Shown piece by piece: positions 35,800 through 45,221 of a stretch of 64,000 nucleotides of DNA. The position numbers were made by a program, and so were the translations under genes. A model generated the notes under the pieces. The model searched no databases, had not been told where the DNA came from, and saw only the letters and a list, made by a program, of their open reading frames with translations. Source of the stretch: Ereboglobus sp. (GTDB lineage Bacteria > Verrucomicrobiota > Verrucomicrobiia > Opitutales > Opitutaceae); NCBI GenBank assembly GCA_029974595.1, contig JARKRC010000011.1, positions 1 to 64,000 on the forward strand. Reading direction: 5' to 3'. How positions within the stretch are numbered: the first letter of the stretch is position 1; each line of letters opens with the position of its first letter.

Positions 35800-38475
35800 A
35801 TGCCGCGCAAAAGCTTTCTTCTCATAATCCTCATTGCGTTTGTGACCACGCTCGCCGCACCCGCACAGATCCGGACACGCACTGCGTTTAACGACGGCTG
35901 GCTTTTCCAGAAGGGCGACCCGCTGCAGGCGGGCGAGGTTCTCAGCTATGAACGCGTGCGCAAGTGGGTTCTCCCCACCGGCGACGATCTGCTCAATCGC
36001 GCGCCCGAACGCATGCCGCGTCCTGCCGCCAATCCCGGCGCGCAGCCCGGCGGCGACATTGCCTGCCTGCGCGCTGATTTCGATGATTCCGGCTGGCGCA
36101 AGCTCAGTCTTCCGCACGATTGGGGCATCGAAGGACCGTTCGCGCAGGAGCTTCCCGGCGAAACGGGCAAGCTTCCCTGGGCCGGCGTTGCGTGGTATCG
36201 CAAACACTTCAAACTTTCAGCGGCCGACGCTGCTGACATCGTCAACGCTGGCGCGCACCTCCATCTTGAAATCGACGGCGCGATGGCCTACTCGGTCGTC
36301 TGGCTCAACGGACGCCTCGTGGGCGGCTGGCCTTATGGATATTCCTCGTGGCGCGTCGATCTCACGCCCTTTTTGAAAACGGATGCAAACGCCGACAACG
36401 TCCTCGCCATCCGCCTCGACAATCCGCGCGAATCATCGCGCTGGTATCCCGGCAGCGGCATTTATCGCAATGTCTGGCTTCTTAAAACAGCGCCCGTCGC
36501 CGTCGCGCAATGGGGCGTGTTCGTAACGACGCCGTCCGTTACCGGGGAACGCGCGCTTGTGGATATCGCCGTGACGCTCGACAACAAGACGGCTGCGCGC
36601 GTGGAAACACAAATCGCGGTCCGCATCTTCGCAGCCGATGAAAACGGCGCGCCAACCGGCGAACCCGTCGCTGGTGCGACCAGCGCCGCCGGCACGCCCT
36701 CGCGGGCGAAAATTCTCGTTCCGCCCGGGCGTCAGGCAAATCATGCGCTCACCGTTTCCGTTCCGTCGCCGCGCCTCTGGAGTCTGGCGAAGCGCAACCG
36801 CTACGTTGCCGAGACCACTGTCACGAACTCGGTCACGGGCGCGGTGGTTGACCGCGTGCTCACGCCGTTTGGCATACGCACCATCGCGCACACCACCAAA
36901 GGCTTTTTTCTCAACGGCGAACACATTCCCATTCGCGGCGTTTGCCAGCACCACGACCTTGGCGCGCTCGGCGCGGCGATCAATGTGCGCGCGCTCGAAC
37001 GCCAGCTCGAAATCCTGCAGGCGATGGGCTGCAACGCCATCCGCACCTCGCATAATCCGCCCGCGCCCGAGCTTCTCGAACTCTGCGACCGCATGGGCTT
37101 CCTCGTGATGGACGAGCCTTTCGACTGCTGGGCGATTGGGAAAAAGCGCGACGACTACAGCCGCATCTTCGACGACTGGCACGAAAAGGATCTTCGCGCC
37201 CTCGTGCGCCGCGATCGCAATCACCCTTGCGTCATCCAGTGGAGCATCGGCAACGAAATCCGCGAGCAATACGAAACGGACGGCTGGAAACTCGCCGCGC
37301 ACCTGGCCGCCATCGTGCGCGAGGAAGACCGCACGCGCCCCATCGTCGCCGGGCTCAATAACATTCAGGCCGCCTACAACGGATTCCAAAACGTCGTCGA
37401 TATAATCGGCTACAATTACAAGCCGCAGGAATATGCCGCGATCCGCCGCGCGCATCCGCAAATCCCGCTCATGGGCGCCGAGACGGCCTCGACCGTCAGT
37501 TCGCGCGGCGAATATTTTTTCCCGGTCACCGACAACAAACTCGACGGGCGCGCCGATTATCAAGTCAGCTCCTACGATCTTTACGCGACGCCCTGGGCTA
37601 CGACGCCCGACACCGAGTGGCGCGCGCACGACGAGGCGCCCGCCGTGATTGGTGAGTTTGTCTGGACGGGCTTCGACTACCTTGGCGAACCCTCGCCATA
37701 CAATAACGACTCCACCAATCTCCTCAACTACTCCGATCCCGCCGAGCGCGCCCGCGCCGCGAAGGAACTTGCCGCGCTGGGCAAAATCCGCGTGCCCTCG
37801 CGCAGTTCGTATTTCGGGATCATCGACCTCGCGGGGTTTCCGAAGGATCGCTACTATCTCTATCAATCGCGCTGGCGTCCCGATTTTCCGATGGCACACA
37901 TCCTGCCGCATTGGAACTGGCCCGACCGCATGGGACAAATCACGCCCGTGCATGTTTACACGAGTGGCAACGAGGCCGAGCTCTTTCTCAATGGCAAACC
38001 GCTTGGCCGCAAAAAACGCGCCGCGTTCGAATACCGCTTCCGCTGGGACGATGTTCGCTACGAACCGGGCGAGCTCCGCGTGCAAACATACAAAAACGGC
38101 AAGCCCTGGGCCGTGGCGGCGATGCGCACGGCGGACGCAGCCGCGAAGCTCATGCTCGCGCCGGATCGCGCGACGCTGCGCGCCGACGGCAGCGATCTCT
38201 CGTTCGTCACCGTGACGATAGCCGACAAAGGCGGGCAGCTTGTGCCGCGTTCGAAAAACCTTGTTCGTTTTTCGCTGACGGGTCCGGGTGAAATCGTCGC
38301 GGTGGACAATGGCGACGCGACGAGTTTTGAGCCGTTCCAGTCCAGCGAACGCAAAGCCTACAATGGCCTCGCGCTCGTGATCGTGCGCGCCAAGCGCGGC
38401 GAAAAAGGGGCGATCACGCTCACTGCACAGAGTGAAGGTCTGGCAGCCGCCAGCACGACGCTGCGCAGCGAATAG
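35800..38475 (+). CDS. Glycoside hydrolase family 2 enzyme (beta-galactosidase-like)
   Basis: An 891-residue secreted enzyme with a signal sequence (SFLLIILIAFVTTLAAPAQ). The sugar-binding domain (NDGWLFQKGD to SGIYRNVWL), the immunoglobulin-like domain and the TIM barrel (GVCQHHDLGALG, RTSHNPPAPELLELCDRMGF) follow the GH2 order. The acid/base glutamate lies in SIGNE (near 485) and the nucleophile in MGAETAS (near 561). A C-terminal DUF4982-type segment (VHVYTSGNEAELFLNGKPLG) and a further beta domain complete it. The family hydrolyses beta-linked galactose, mannose or glucuronate; galactosidase is most likely for this domain set. It is a single-gene unit, divergent from the MarR operon and convergent with the lipoprotein gene. 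Confidence 0.9.
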   Translation: MPRKSFLLIILIAFVTTLAAPAQIRTRTAFNDGWLFQKGDPLQAGEVLSYERVRKWVLPTGDDLLNRAPERMPRPAANPGAQPGGDIACLRADFDDSGWRKLSLPHDWGIEGPFAQELPGETGKLPWAGVAWYRKHFKLSAADAADIVNAGAHLHLEIDGAMAYSVVWLNGRLVGGWPYGYSSWRVDLTPFLKTDANADNVLAIRLDNPRESSRWYPGSGIYRNVWLLKTAPVAVAQWGVFVTTPSVTGERALVDIAVTLDNKTAARVETQIAVRIFAADENGAPTGEPVAGATSAAGTPSRAKILVPPGRQANHALTVSVPSPRLWSLAKRNRYVAETTVTNSVTGAVVDRVLTPFGIRTIAHTTKGFFLNGEHIPIRGVCQHHDLGALGAAINVRALERQLEILQAMGCNAIRTSHNPPAPELLELCDRMGFLVMDEPFDCWAIGKKRDDYSRIFDDWHEKDLRALVRRDRNHPCVIQWSIGNEIREQYETDGWKLAAHLAAIVREEDRTRPIVAGLNNIQAAYNGFQNVVDIIGYNYKPQEYAAIRRAHPQIPLMGAETASTVSSRGEYFFPVTDNKLDGRADYQVSSYDLYATPWATTPDTEWRAHDEAPAVIGEFVWTGFDYLGEPSPYNNDSTNLLNYSDPAERARAAKELAALGKIRVPSRSSYFGIIDLAGFPKDRYYLYQSRWRPDFPMAHILPHWNWPDRMGQITPVHVYTSGNEAELFLNGKPLGRKKRAAFEYRFRWDDVRYEPGELRVQTYKNGKPWAVAAMRTADAAAKLMLAPDRATLRADGSDLSFVTVTIADKGGQLVPRSKNLVRFSLTGPGEIVAVDNGDATSFEPFQSSERKAYNGLALVIVRAKRGEKGAITLTAQSEGLAAASTTLRSE

Positions 38476-38527
38476 GCACTCGCGTTGGAGGGTAGGTCTC
38501 CGCTCCCCTGATTCACTGCCGCCGGCA

Positions 38528-38974
38528 TTACTGCGCCTGCTCGATGGATTCGACTTTGCCGTTGCGGAAGACGACGCGGGCGATCTCGTCCACGCGGTCG
38601 CGATAGACGGCCTCGCTCACGGGCGTATAATAGACGCGCCAGACTTTTGCATGCGAATCGTAATACACATCGCGGCGATACCCTACAAACTGCCGGCCCA
38701 TGTATTCGTGATAATATTGATTGTAAACCCATGTGACGGCCTCGCCTTTCTGTGTGGCGCGGGTCTTCACGCTGTCGGGCTTGCCCATCGCCATGTAAAC
38801 CATGTCGGGCGTGTAATCGACGGCGACGATGCCTTGCTTGATATTCGCCTGGTCAACGGGCGCGAGCGAGTTGAACACGGATTGTTTTTCCTTGATGCGG
38901 CTGTCAACCGTGCTGCATGCGCCGAGCAGGAAGGCCGTTGTTGCGAGCAAAAGTGCGATAATGGAATGTTTCAT
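38528..38974 (-). CDS. Small lipoprotein
   Basis: A 148-residue protein with a type II signal peptide ending in the lipobox LLGAC (Cys20). The mature part contains a motif reminiscent of SmpA/OmlA-type outer-membrane lipoproteins (GIVAVDYTPDMVYMAMGKPD, where a conserved G-x-P follows the helix), then Tyr-rich strands (WVYNQYYHEYMGR). It may assist envelope assembly, but the assignment is only by pattern. It is convergent with the GH2 gene. Confidence 0.75.
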   Translation of the reverse strand: MKHSIIALLLATTAFLLGACSTVDSRIKEKQSVFNSLAPVDQANIKQGIVAVDYTPDMVYMAMGKPDSVKTRATQKGEAVTWVYNQYYHEYMGRQFVGYRRDVYYDSHAKVWRVYYTPVSEAVYRDRVDEIARVVFRNGKVESIEQAQ

Positions 38975-39030
38975 GACTTTCGTGACAGGTCCGGCGTCCG
39001 GCGGTTCCCGATGGGCTTATCAACAGGGAA

Positions 39031-41073
39031 TTACAAATCCAGTTTTCGCAGGCGGAGCGCGTTCAGCACGACGCACAGGCTGCTCACGGACATGGCGACG
39101 CCGGCATACATGGGATTGAGCGACCATCCGAAGAAGGGATAAAAAAGCCCCGCGGCGAGCGGAATGCCGAGCGCGTTGTAGAAGAATGCCCAGAAGAGGT
39201 TTTGCTTGATCGCGCGGAGCGTGGCGCGGCTCAGGCGCAGGGCTTTTGCGATGCCTTGGAGGTCGCCTTTCACGAGGACGATGCCGGCGCTCGCCATCGC
39301 GGCGTCGGTGCCGGCGCCCATCGCGATGCCGACGTCGGCGGCGGCAAGCGCGGGGGCGTCGTTGAGGCCGTCGCCCGCGAAGGCGACGATGCCGCCGTCC
39401 TGCTGGTGGCGGCGCACGAGGGTTTGTTTTTCGGCGGGCGTGGCGCCGGCGTGGAGTTCGCTGTTGGTGTTGTCGAGCGCGAGCTGCGCGGCGACGGCTT
39501 TCACGACGGCGAGGCGGTCGCCGGAGGCGATCACGATGCGCAGGCCCGCGTCGCGGAGCGCGGCGATGGCGGCTGGGGTGGTGGGCTTGAGCGTGTCGGT
39601 GAAGGCGAGCGTGGCGGCGTGCGCGCCGTCGATCGAGAGCGCGGCGAGGGTGTCGGCGCGCTGCGGCGCGTTGCGGTCGGCGCGGGTGATTCGTATTTGT
39701 TTTCCGGATACGGTGGCGGAGACGCCGAGGCCGGGCGTCGCGGTGAAGTTTTCGGCGTCGGGTACGGCGAGATTGCGCGCGCGGGCGGCGGCAAGCACGG
39801 CGAGGGCGAGGGGGTGCTCGCTGTGGGCCTCGGCGCCGGCGGCAAGGGCCAGGAGATCGTTTTCGGAGAGCGGGCAGCCGGGGTCCATGGCGATGCCGGT
39901 GAGCGCGGGACGCCCGGCGGTGAGGGTGCCGGTTTTGTCGATGACGAGGGTGCGGGCGCGGGCGAGGCGTTCGAGGGCGGTTGCGTTTTTTACGAGCACG
40001 CCGGCCTGCGCGCCGCGTCCGATGCCGGTGACGAGCGCGACGGGCGTGGCGAGCCCGAGAGCGCAGGGACAGGCGATGATGAGGACGGCGACGGCGTTCA
40101 GGAGCGCGTGCAGGAAGGCGGGGGCGGGGCCCCAGACGAGCCAGAGAACGAAGGTGAGCGCGGAAATGCCGAGCACGATGGGGACGAAGATGGCGGAGAC
40201 GCGGTCGGCGAGACGCGCGATGGGCGGCTCGCTTTCCTGCGCTTCCTCGACGAGGCGGATGATGTGCGCGAGGAGCGTCTCGCTGCCGACGCGTGTGGAG
40301 CGGAAGGTGAAGGCGCCGGTGCTGTTGAGCGTGCCGGCGGAGACGGGGTCGCCGGGGCGTTTGTCAACGGGGATGGGCTCGCCGGTGAGCATGGATTCGT
40401 CGATCGCGCTCGCGCCGGAGAGGATTTCGCCGTCAACGGCGATTTTTTCCCCGGGTCGCACGCGGATGATGTCGCCAGGATGGATGTCGTCGATGAGCAC
40501 GTCTTCCTCGGAGCCGTCGGCGTTAATGCGGCGGGCGGTAGCCGGCGCGAGGGACATGAGGGCGCGGATGGCGGCGTCTGTGCGTGCGTGGGCGCGCTGC
40601 TCGATGATTTGCCCGAAGAGGACGAGTGTGGTGATGACGGCGGCGGACTCGAAGTAGAGGGGGATGCCGTGCTCGCCGCGCATGGATGCCGGGAAGTGGT
40701 TGCCGAAGAGGAGCGCAGCGATGCTGTAGAGATAGGCAGCGCTCGTGCCGGTGACGGTGAGCGTGAACATGTTGGTGTCGCGTTCGACGATGGAGAGCCA
40801 CCAGCGGCGGATGAAGAACTTGCCGCACCAGAAAAAGATGACGCTTGTGAGCGCGAGCTGGAGCCAGCCGTTAAGGCGAGGGGCGTCTGCGAAGAGGTTG
40901 TGGAAAAAAGCCGGCGCGACCATTTCGCCCATCGAGAGGAAAAGCACCGGAAGGGTGAGCACGAGCGCGATCCAGAAACGCGGAAGCAGGACGCGGTAGT
41001 CCGGCAGACCCATGTAAACGGGAGCTTCCTTGGGCGTGGTCGTGGTGTCGTGATGCATGCGGGTTGCCATCAT
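39031..41073 (-). CDS. copA: Copper/heavy-metal-exporting P1B-type ATPase
   Basis: A 680-residue membrane pump. Motifs are [12 protein letters not shown] (ion-binding CPC near residue 335), DKTGTLTAG (phosphorylated Asp near 378), the HP motif region SEHPLALAV and the hinge [10 protein letters not shown]. Eight membrane helices are expected. It has no N-terminal CxxC heavy-metal domain, so it is a short CopB/CopA-like form. The first codons (MMATR) lie inside a perfect hairpin at 41059-41090. The start may be the ATG at 41058 (MHHDTTTT), directly after the hairpin. It probably expels Cu(I) or a related ion from the cytoplasm. It lies downstream of the inverted-repeat element on the same strand as the TonB-like genes. 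Confidence 0.9.
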   Translation of the reverse strand: MMATRMHHDTTTTPKEAPVYMGLPDYRVLLPRFWIALVLTLPVLFLSMGEMVAPAFFHNLFADAPRLNGWLQLALTSVIFFWCGKFFIRRWWLSIVERDTNMFTLTVTGTSAAYLYSIAALLFGNHFPASMRGEHGIPLYFESAAVITTLVLFGQIIEQRAHARTDAAIRALMSLAPATARRINADGSEEDVLIDDIHPGDIIRVRPGEKIAVDGEILSGASAIDESMLTGEPIPVDKRPGDPVSAGTLNSTGAFTFRSTRVGSETLLAHIIRLVEEAQESEPPIARLADRVSAIFVPIVLGISALTFVLWLVWGPAPAFLHALLNAVAVLIIACPCALGLATPVALVTGIGRGAQAGVLVKNATALERLARARTLVIDKTGTLTAGRPALTGIAMDPGCPLSENDLLALAAGAEAHSEHPLALAVLAAARARNLAVPDAENFTATPGLGVSATVSGKQIRITRADRNAPQRADTLAALSIDGAHAATLAFTDTLKPTTPAAIAALRDAGLRIVIASGDRLAVVKAVAAQLALDNTNSELHAGATPAEKQTLVRRHQQDGGIVAFAGDGLNDAPALAAADVGIAMGAGTDAAMASAGIVLVKGDLQGIAKALRLSRATLRAIKQNLFWAFFYNALGIPLAAGLFYPFFGWSLNPMYAGVAMSVSSLCVVLNALRLRKLDL

Positions 41074-41090
41074 TTATGATGGCAACCCGC
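41059..41090 (-). promoter_or_regulatory. Perfect hairpin at the copA start
   Basis: A 14-bp perfect stem (41059-41072 with 41077-41090) around a 4-base loop. It covers the upstream candidate ATG codons and ends one base before the ATG at 41058. In the mRNA it would sequester or flank the start. There is no U-run, so a terminator is less likely. Confidence 0.6.
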
Positions 41091-41486
41091 GAAGAGTGAA
41101 GTGTGAAAGGTGAAGTGTGAAAAAGGCAGAACAGTCTTTGCGCGCCAAAAGCGGGCGGGGCTGAAGATTACCGGCGAGTTGGCGCGAGACAGCGAATGCC
41201 TTTCGTGGCGCAGGCTTCCAGCCTGCATTCCGGAAGCAGGCTGGAAGCCTGCGCTACGGCGCTGTCGCGACAAACCCGACGCTTGCGTCTCTTTTCGTGC
41301 TTCCGTGTTTCCGTGATTTATAAAACACAAACGGCATTGCGCGTAAGGAGACTCACGCAACGGCGCGGCGACGCAACGGGAGCTGCCGCTCCGCCGTGTT
41401 TTTCGTTGCGGCGTTTTGCGGGTAATCTTTAGGGGTGGAGGGCGCGCTCCGATTTTTCACACTTCACCTTTCACACTTCACTCTTC
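41091..41486. repeat. Heptad-armed inverted-repeat element E (largest copy)
   Basis: Terminal arms 41091-41124 and 41453-41486 are a perfect 34-bp inverted repeat built from 7-nt units (GAAGAGT, GAAGTGT, GAAAGGT, GAAGTGT). The 328-bp core holds an 18-bp-stem hairpin (41209-41253), the 22-nt repeat shared with 190-211 (at 41305-41326), a small hairpin (GGAGCTGCCGCTCC) and no credible gene. The right arm contains the stop codon of the TonB-like gene ending at 41478. The element fills nearly the entire spacer between that gene and copA. Confidence 0.85.
41209..41253. repeat. REP-like hairpin inside element E
   Basis: A perfect 18-bp stem (41209-41226 pairs with 41236-41253) around a 9-base loop, built on CAGGCTTCCAGCCTG and its complement. 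Palindromes of this wording are, to my recollection, widespread in verrucomicrobial and planctomycete genomes. Confidence 0.75.
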
Positions 41487-42269
41487 TCTCATGCGGAAGT
41501 CGGCGATTTTGGCGTCGCTTTTGCCATCGGGGCGGGCACCGATGGGGCGGACGGCGCGGATGGCTTTGAGCACGGAATCGTCGAAAGCGCGGTTGCCGGA
41601 GCTGCGGATGATTTTCACCACGCCGATGTTGCCGTTCGCGAAAACCTGAAACTCAATGCGCACGACGAGTTCGCTGCTGAGGCCGTCGGGTTTTTCCTGA
41701 GCTTCGCGGATGTGCTGCGCAAGGTCTGCGAAATAGGCGTCCATCTGGTTTTGAACATGGGCGTTTGCCGGCGCGCCGGGTGTTGTCTGCGCCGTTGAAA
41801 GGGTGTCGGCTGGAAAGGTTGGCGCGTCGATTGGCCGGGCGTTTGCGGGGCGTGTGACGGGCGGGGCAATTTGCGTGAGCGGTTTCGAACTGATGGAGGT
41901 GGGCTGCCCGTGGATTGCGCGGAATTGATCAATCGTCATGCGCCGATCAGCCGGGCGGGTGGGGATGGCTTCAGCCGGGCGGGGCGATTTGGAGACAACA
42001 ATTTGAGGCGGTGGGTCAAAGTGTATCCGAGCGATGGATGTGGCTGTATCAAGCGCAGTCGGGATGCTTTCGCCGGAAATCGGAGGGGCTGTCTGGATGT
42101 CGATGATTATTTCCCGCAGGTTTTCCTGCGCGTTTTTCAGGGAAAGTGTGTAAAGAATGGCAGCAGCCGCAATGGCTCCGTGAATCAGAAGGGATATGCC
42201 GATGAAGCGGGGCCGGTGCGCCGGTGCGTAGTTGATGGCAGCCTGGAGGCTCATGCGAGGGGGCGTCAC
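41478..42269 (-). CDS. TonB/TolA-type energy transducer, tandem copy 2
   Basis: A 263-residue protein with one N-terminal membrane helix (FIGISLLIHGAIAAAAILYTL), a Pro-rich periplasmic linker and a C-terminal TonB/TolA-like domain of about 95 residues (VVRIEFQVFANGNIGVVKII, then AFDDSVLKAI). It starts with GTG at 42269, sharing one base with the upstream stop, so translation is coupled. Its C-terminal domain is almost identical to that of the neighbour, while the linkers differ. It probably energises TonB-dependent receptors such as that at 1702. No exbB or exbD is adjacent. Its last codons and stop are formed by the right arm of element E. Confidence 0.82.
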   Translation of the reverse strand: MTPPRMSLQAAINYAPAHRPRFIGISLLIHGAIAAAAILYTLSLKNAQENLREIIIDIQTAPPISGESIPTALDTATSIARIHFDPPPQIVVSKSPRPAEAIPTRPADRRMTIDQFRAIHGQPTSISSKPLTQIAPPVTRPANARPIDAPTFPADTLSTAQTTPGAPANAHVQNQMDAYFADLAQHIREAQEKPDGLSSELVVRIEFQVFANGNIGVVKIIRSSGNRAFDDSVLKAIRAVRPIGARPDGKSDAKIADFRMREE

Positions 42270-43159
42270 TAATCTTCTTCGCGCATGCGGAAGTCGGCGA
42301 TTTTGGCGCCGCTTTTGCCGTCGGGGCGGGCGCCGATGGGACGCACAGTGCGGATGGCTTTGAGCACGGAATCGTCGAAAGCGCGGTTACCGGAGCTGCG
42401 AATGACTTTCACGGCGCCGATGTTGCCGTTGGCAAAAACCTGAAATTCGATGCGCACGACGAGTTCGCTGCTGAGGCCGTCGGGTTTTTCCTGGGCTTCG
42501 CGGATGCGCTGCGCAAGGAGGGCGAAATAGCCCTCCATCTGGTCGCGTTCGGCGGCGGTGAGCGCGGTGCCTCCCGCGCCGGCTGCGCTGCCCGTGCCGC
42601 CGCGCACGCCGTCGGCAATGCCTTTGCCTACTTTTGGGGCGACAATGGATTTGCCGCCGCCGGTTTGTTTGCCGGCGGCCACTTTGCCCGAGGGCATGTT
42701 TTTGTTTTTGCCGGCGTTCTGTTTTTGAAATTCCTCCCACGTCATTTTTTTGCCTTGGGATTGGCGGTCGGCTTTCGGGGCGGTTTTTGGCGCCGGTGTT
42801 TTTTTTGCGGATGGAATCACGAGCGCGTCGGGTGGCGTGACGGGCACGGTGGGATTTTGCGGAGGTGGCGCGACGGCTTCGACAACGGGTTCCGCAGGGC
42901 GCGATTGCACGGCGGGCGGGGTGAAGGAGACTTCGGGCGCGCCGGTGGCGTCCGGACTGCCGATGGCGGGGGCTTCGGTCGCCATGTAGTTGTCCCCGGG
43001 GCCGGCGACGAGTTCGATGATCTGGTTGCCGGTGTTTTTGCGGGTGTCGTTGAAAACGTAGGCCGAGAGCAAAATCGCGGCCACGATGGCTCCGTGGATC
43101 ATCAGCGATATGCTGTATGATCCGGGCGAGTGCGCGTGCATCGTGGAGGCGTGGGCCAT
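42269..43159 (-). CDS. TonB/TolA-type energy transducer, tandem copy 1
   Basis: A 296-residue protein with an N-terminal helix (SISLMIHGAIVAAILLSAYVF), a Pro/Lys-rich linker (PVTPPDALVIPSAKKTPAP, then a Gly/Lys-rich stretch) and the TonB/TolA C-terminal domain. The terminal 95 residues match copy 2 with only a few changes (VVKII versus AVKVI, IRAV versus IRTV), which points to recent duplication or gene conversion. It is anchored in the inner membrane and should span the periplasm to contact receptors. The start at 43159 is supported by the position of the membrane helix about 20 residues later. Confidence 0.83.
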   Translation of the reverse strand: MAHASTMHAHSPGSYSISLMIHGAIVAAILLSAYVFNDTRKNTGNQIIELVAGPGDNYMATEAPAIGSPDATGAPEVSFTPPAVQSRPAEPVVEAVAPPPQNPTVPVTPPDALVIPSAKKTPAPKTAPKADRQSQGKKMTWEEFQKQNAGKNKNMPSGKVAAGKQTGGGKSIVAPKVGKGIADGVRGGTGSAAGAGGTALTAAERDQMEGYFALLAQRIREAQEKPDGLSSELVVRIEFQVFANGNIGAVKVIRSSGNRAFDDSVLKAIRTVRPIGARPDGKSGAKIADFRMREED

Positions 43160-43246
43160 GTGATTCTAGTTTGCGGATTCCGGCTTGAAAATGACTGCGG
43201 CCATAGCATGGGAAATCGCACGAATCCTGACAAGCGCGCGGTGCCT

Positions 43247-44059
43247 TTATTTATTCACAATGGGCGCGCTGACCGGCGTGACGGGCGGGGTGTAGTCGGT
43301 GATGTGGGCGGTGCCGGTACCGTATTTGAGGCCGAGTTGGAATTTCACGGGAAGGCGGCGCGCATCCTGCGAAATCCAGACGCGGACGGTGGTGCCTTTT
43401 TTGAACATGCCCTGGGGCGCGGAGCCGGGCGCGGGGGCGGGGGCGAGGATGAGGGTGTCGGCTTCGCCCCAGGGGGTCTTGACTTTTTCGTAGCCGACGG
43501 CGGTGACGAGGAGGTCGTAGAAGTGGTCTTCGAAGATGGCGGTGATAGGGCGGGTGTCGCCGGGTTTCATATCGGTCCAGGCGCGGGTTTGCACGAGGGC
43601 GGTGATGAGGTCCATCGCGTCGGACTTGGGGATGGGGAGGGTGCTGTTTTTGGCGGGGTTGAGAAAATCGTCGTAGCGGATGGAACCGGCGGCGTAGTTA
43701 AAAACGGCCATGGCGTGGGTGCGTTTTTTGCCGGAGATGGATTTGGTGGTGATGGCGAGGAGGCGTCCGTCGAAAGCATCGAAGATGCAGTCGCCGGCGG
43801 CTTCGAGGGTGTAGAGGGTGCGGATGATGCCGCTGGTCGCGAGTTTGGTGGTGACGCGGGTGTTGGGGAGACCGCCGATCATTTCCGTCCTGGCGTTCAC
43901 GGTGATTTCGCCGGCCTTGGGAAAGATGCCCCAGCTCACGCGGAATTTCATGCTTTCGCCGTTGCCGAGGGCGATGGCTTCGGCGCGGGCGGGGTGTGCG
44001 GCGGGGAGGATCATGGCGAGGAGGAGGACGGCGTGCGCGAGGCGGGCGGGAAGGTTCAT
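43247..44059 (-). CDS. DUF3108 periplasmic protein
   Basis: A 270-residue protein from ATG 44059, with a signal peptide (LAHAVLLLAMILPAAHPARA). The frame is open further upstream but overlaps the nuclease gene. The mature region has the DUF3108 pattern: ESMKFRVSWGIFPKAGEITV near the start, then GRLLAI, DLITALVQTR, RVWISQDARRLPVKFQ. The function of the family is unknown; it resembles beta-rich lipid-binding or LolA-like folds. Nothing else in the context helps. Confidence 0.82.
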   Translation of the reverse strand: MNLPARLAHAVLLLAMILPAAHPARAEAIALGNGESMKFRVSWGIFPKAGEITVNARTEMIGGLPNTRVTTKLATSGIIRTLYTLEAAGDCIFDAFDGRLLAITTKSISGKKRTHAMAVFNYAAGSIRYDDFLNPAKNSTLPIPKSDAMDLITALVQTRAWTDMKPGDTRPITAIFEDHFYDLLVTAVGYEKVKTPWGEADTLILAPAPAPGSAPQGMFKKGTTVRVWISQDARRLPVKFQLGLKYGTGTAHITDYTPPVTPVSAPIVNK

Positions 44060-44169
44060 GGATTGCAGGGTTGGGAATAGGGAATGCCGGGAAAGTATGA
44101 TTGAGTGGCGGGTGAAATGTGCAAGAGGCGCGTCTGGTTTGACGCAGAAATGTGCAAATGCGTTGTCAA

Positions 44170-45165
44170 TCAGCCAAGAGAAAGATCGAGCTGGGTGTTT
44201 TTGTCGAGCGGCCAGGCTTCGATGCCCCTGTCGCGCAGCGTTCTCGCAAACTCGGCGGTGTGGCCGTGCGTGGTGTAAACGAGGCGGGGGCGGACGAGTT
44301 CGACGAAACGCAGCAGGTCGTTGTAATCGGCGTGGTCGGAAAGCGGAAACGCGGTGTCGCAGCGCATCCGGTAAGGCGTCGAGCGGTCCACGGCCCAGCC
44401 GGAGATCATCGCGGTGCGGCGCGCGGGGATTTTTTTGAGGAAGGCGGAGTTTTCCCATTGCGGCGGGCAGATGACAACGTGGCCGGCGAGGGCGCGCGGA
44501 TCGGGGTCGAAGGGCGCGTGCGGAGGGAATGTGATGCCGAGGCTCTCGTAGACACGGGTCATGCGAGCGGTTTTTTCGTGGAGCATGACGGGGAGCTGCG
44601 CCTCGGCGAGGCAGCTGAGGATTTCCTGGCTTTTGCCGAGGCTGTAACCGTAGAGGACGGGCGTGGCGCCGGAGGCGAGCGTGTCGCGGCAGAAGGCGAT
44701 GATGTCGGCAAGGATTTTTTCGGCGGGGGGAAACACGTAGCGGGGTTTGCCGAAGGTGGTTTCCATGATAAGCGTGTCGGCATGCGGCGCGGCGCAGGGC
44801 TCGGCGGAGCGTCCGGGGCGGAGCTTGAAGTCGCCCGTATAGAGGAGCGTGCCGTGTTGCGCGTGGTCGATGAGGCATTGCGCGGAGCCGTGGATGTGGC
44901 CCGCGGGATGGAGCGTGATGGAGCTGTCGGCGGTAAATTGCTCGGTGCGTCCGAAGGGCAGCAGATGCTCGATGCGGCGTCCGCGCATCCGGGCGCGGGC
45001 GAGGCGCGCGGTGGCGGGCGTACAGAGGATTTCGTTGTGTGCGGCGAGGTGGTCGAAGTGCGCGTGCGAGACGAAGGAGCGCGGCACGGGCTTGTGCGCG
45101 TCGAGCCACCAGTCGATTTGCGGGAGGTGGATGCCGTGTTTGTGCTGGCGGATTTCCCAAGGCAT
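44170..45165 (-). CDS. MBL-fold exonuclease (ligase-associated / beta-CASP type)
   Basis: A 331-residue protein of the usual length. The metal-binding motif HAHFDH is at 34-39, followed by PAGHIHGSAQ, YTGDFK, a beta-CASP-like region (METTFGKPRY, YGYSLGKSQEI) and the late histidine motifs SDHADY and THGHTAEF. These place it with the SNM1-like, ligase-associated DNA exonucleases, and less likely RNA-processing homologues. It acts in the cytoplasm. No ATP-dependent ligase gene is adjacent here, although those usually lie nearby in other genomes. Confidence 0.85.
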   Translation of the reverse strand: MPWEIRQHKHGIHLPQIDWWLDAHKPVPRSFVSHAHFDHLAAHNEILCTPATARLARARMRGRRIEHLLPFGRTEQFTADSSITLHPAGHIHGSAQCLIDHAQHGTLLYTGDFKLRPGRSAEPCAAPHADTLIMETTFGKPRYVFPPAEKILADIIAFCRDTLASGATPVLYGYSLGKSQEILSCLAEAQLPVMLHEKTARMTRVYESLGITFPPHAPFDPDPRALAGHVVICPPQWENSAFLKKIPARRTAMISGWAVDRSTPYRMRCDTAFPLSDHADYNDLLRFVELVRPRLVYTTHGHTAEFARTLRDRGIEAWPLDKNTQLDLSLG

Positions 45166-45221
45166 GGCGGTAGCGAATATGCCGGAGCGAAAGACAGCCG
45201 CGCGGAGGCCGGCCTTCGCAT

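Noticed and set aside
36433-38085. 550-residue minus-strand frame opposite the GH2 gene
   Set aside because: No domain is visible and the GH2 catalytic motifs lie on the plus strand.
39202-41079. 625-residue plus-strand open frame opposite copA
   Set aside because: Composition is Gly/Glu/Asp-biased with no motifs, while the minus strand encodes all P-type ATPase motifs.
43247-45160. Single 637-residue protein on the minus strand
   Set aside because: Its first two thirds overlap the MBL-fold nuclease in another frame and look random; the real gene starts at 44059 with a signal peptide.
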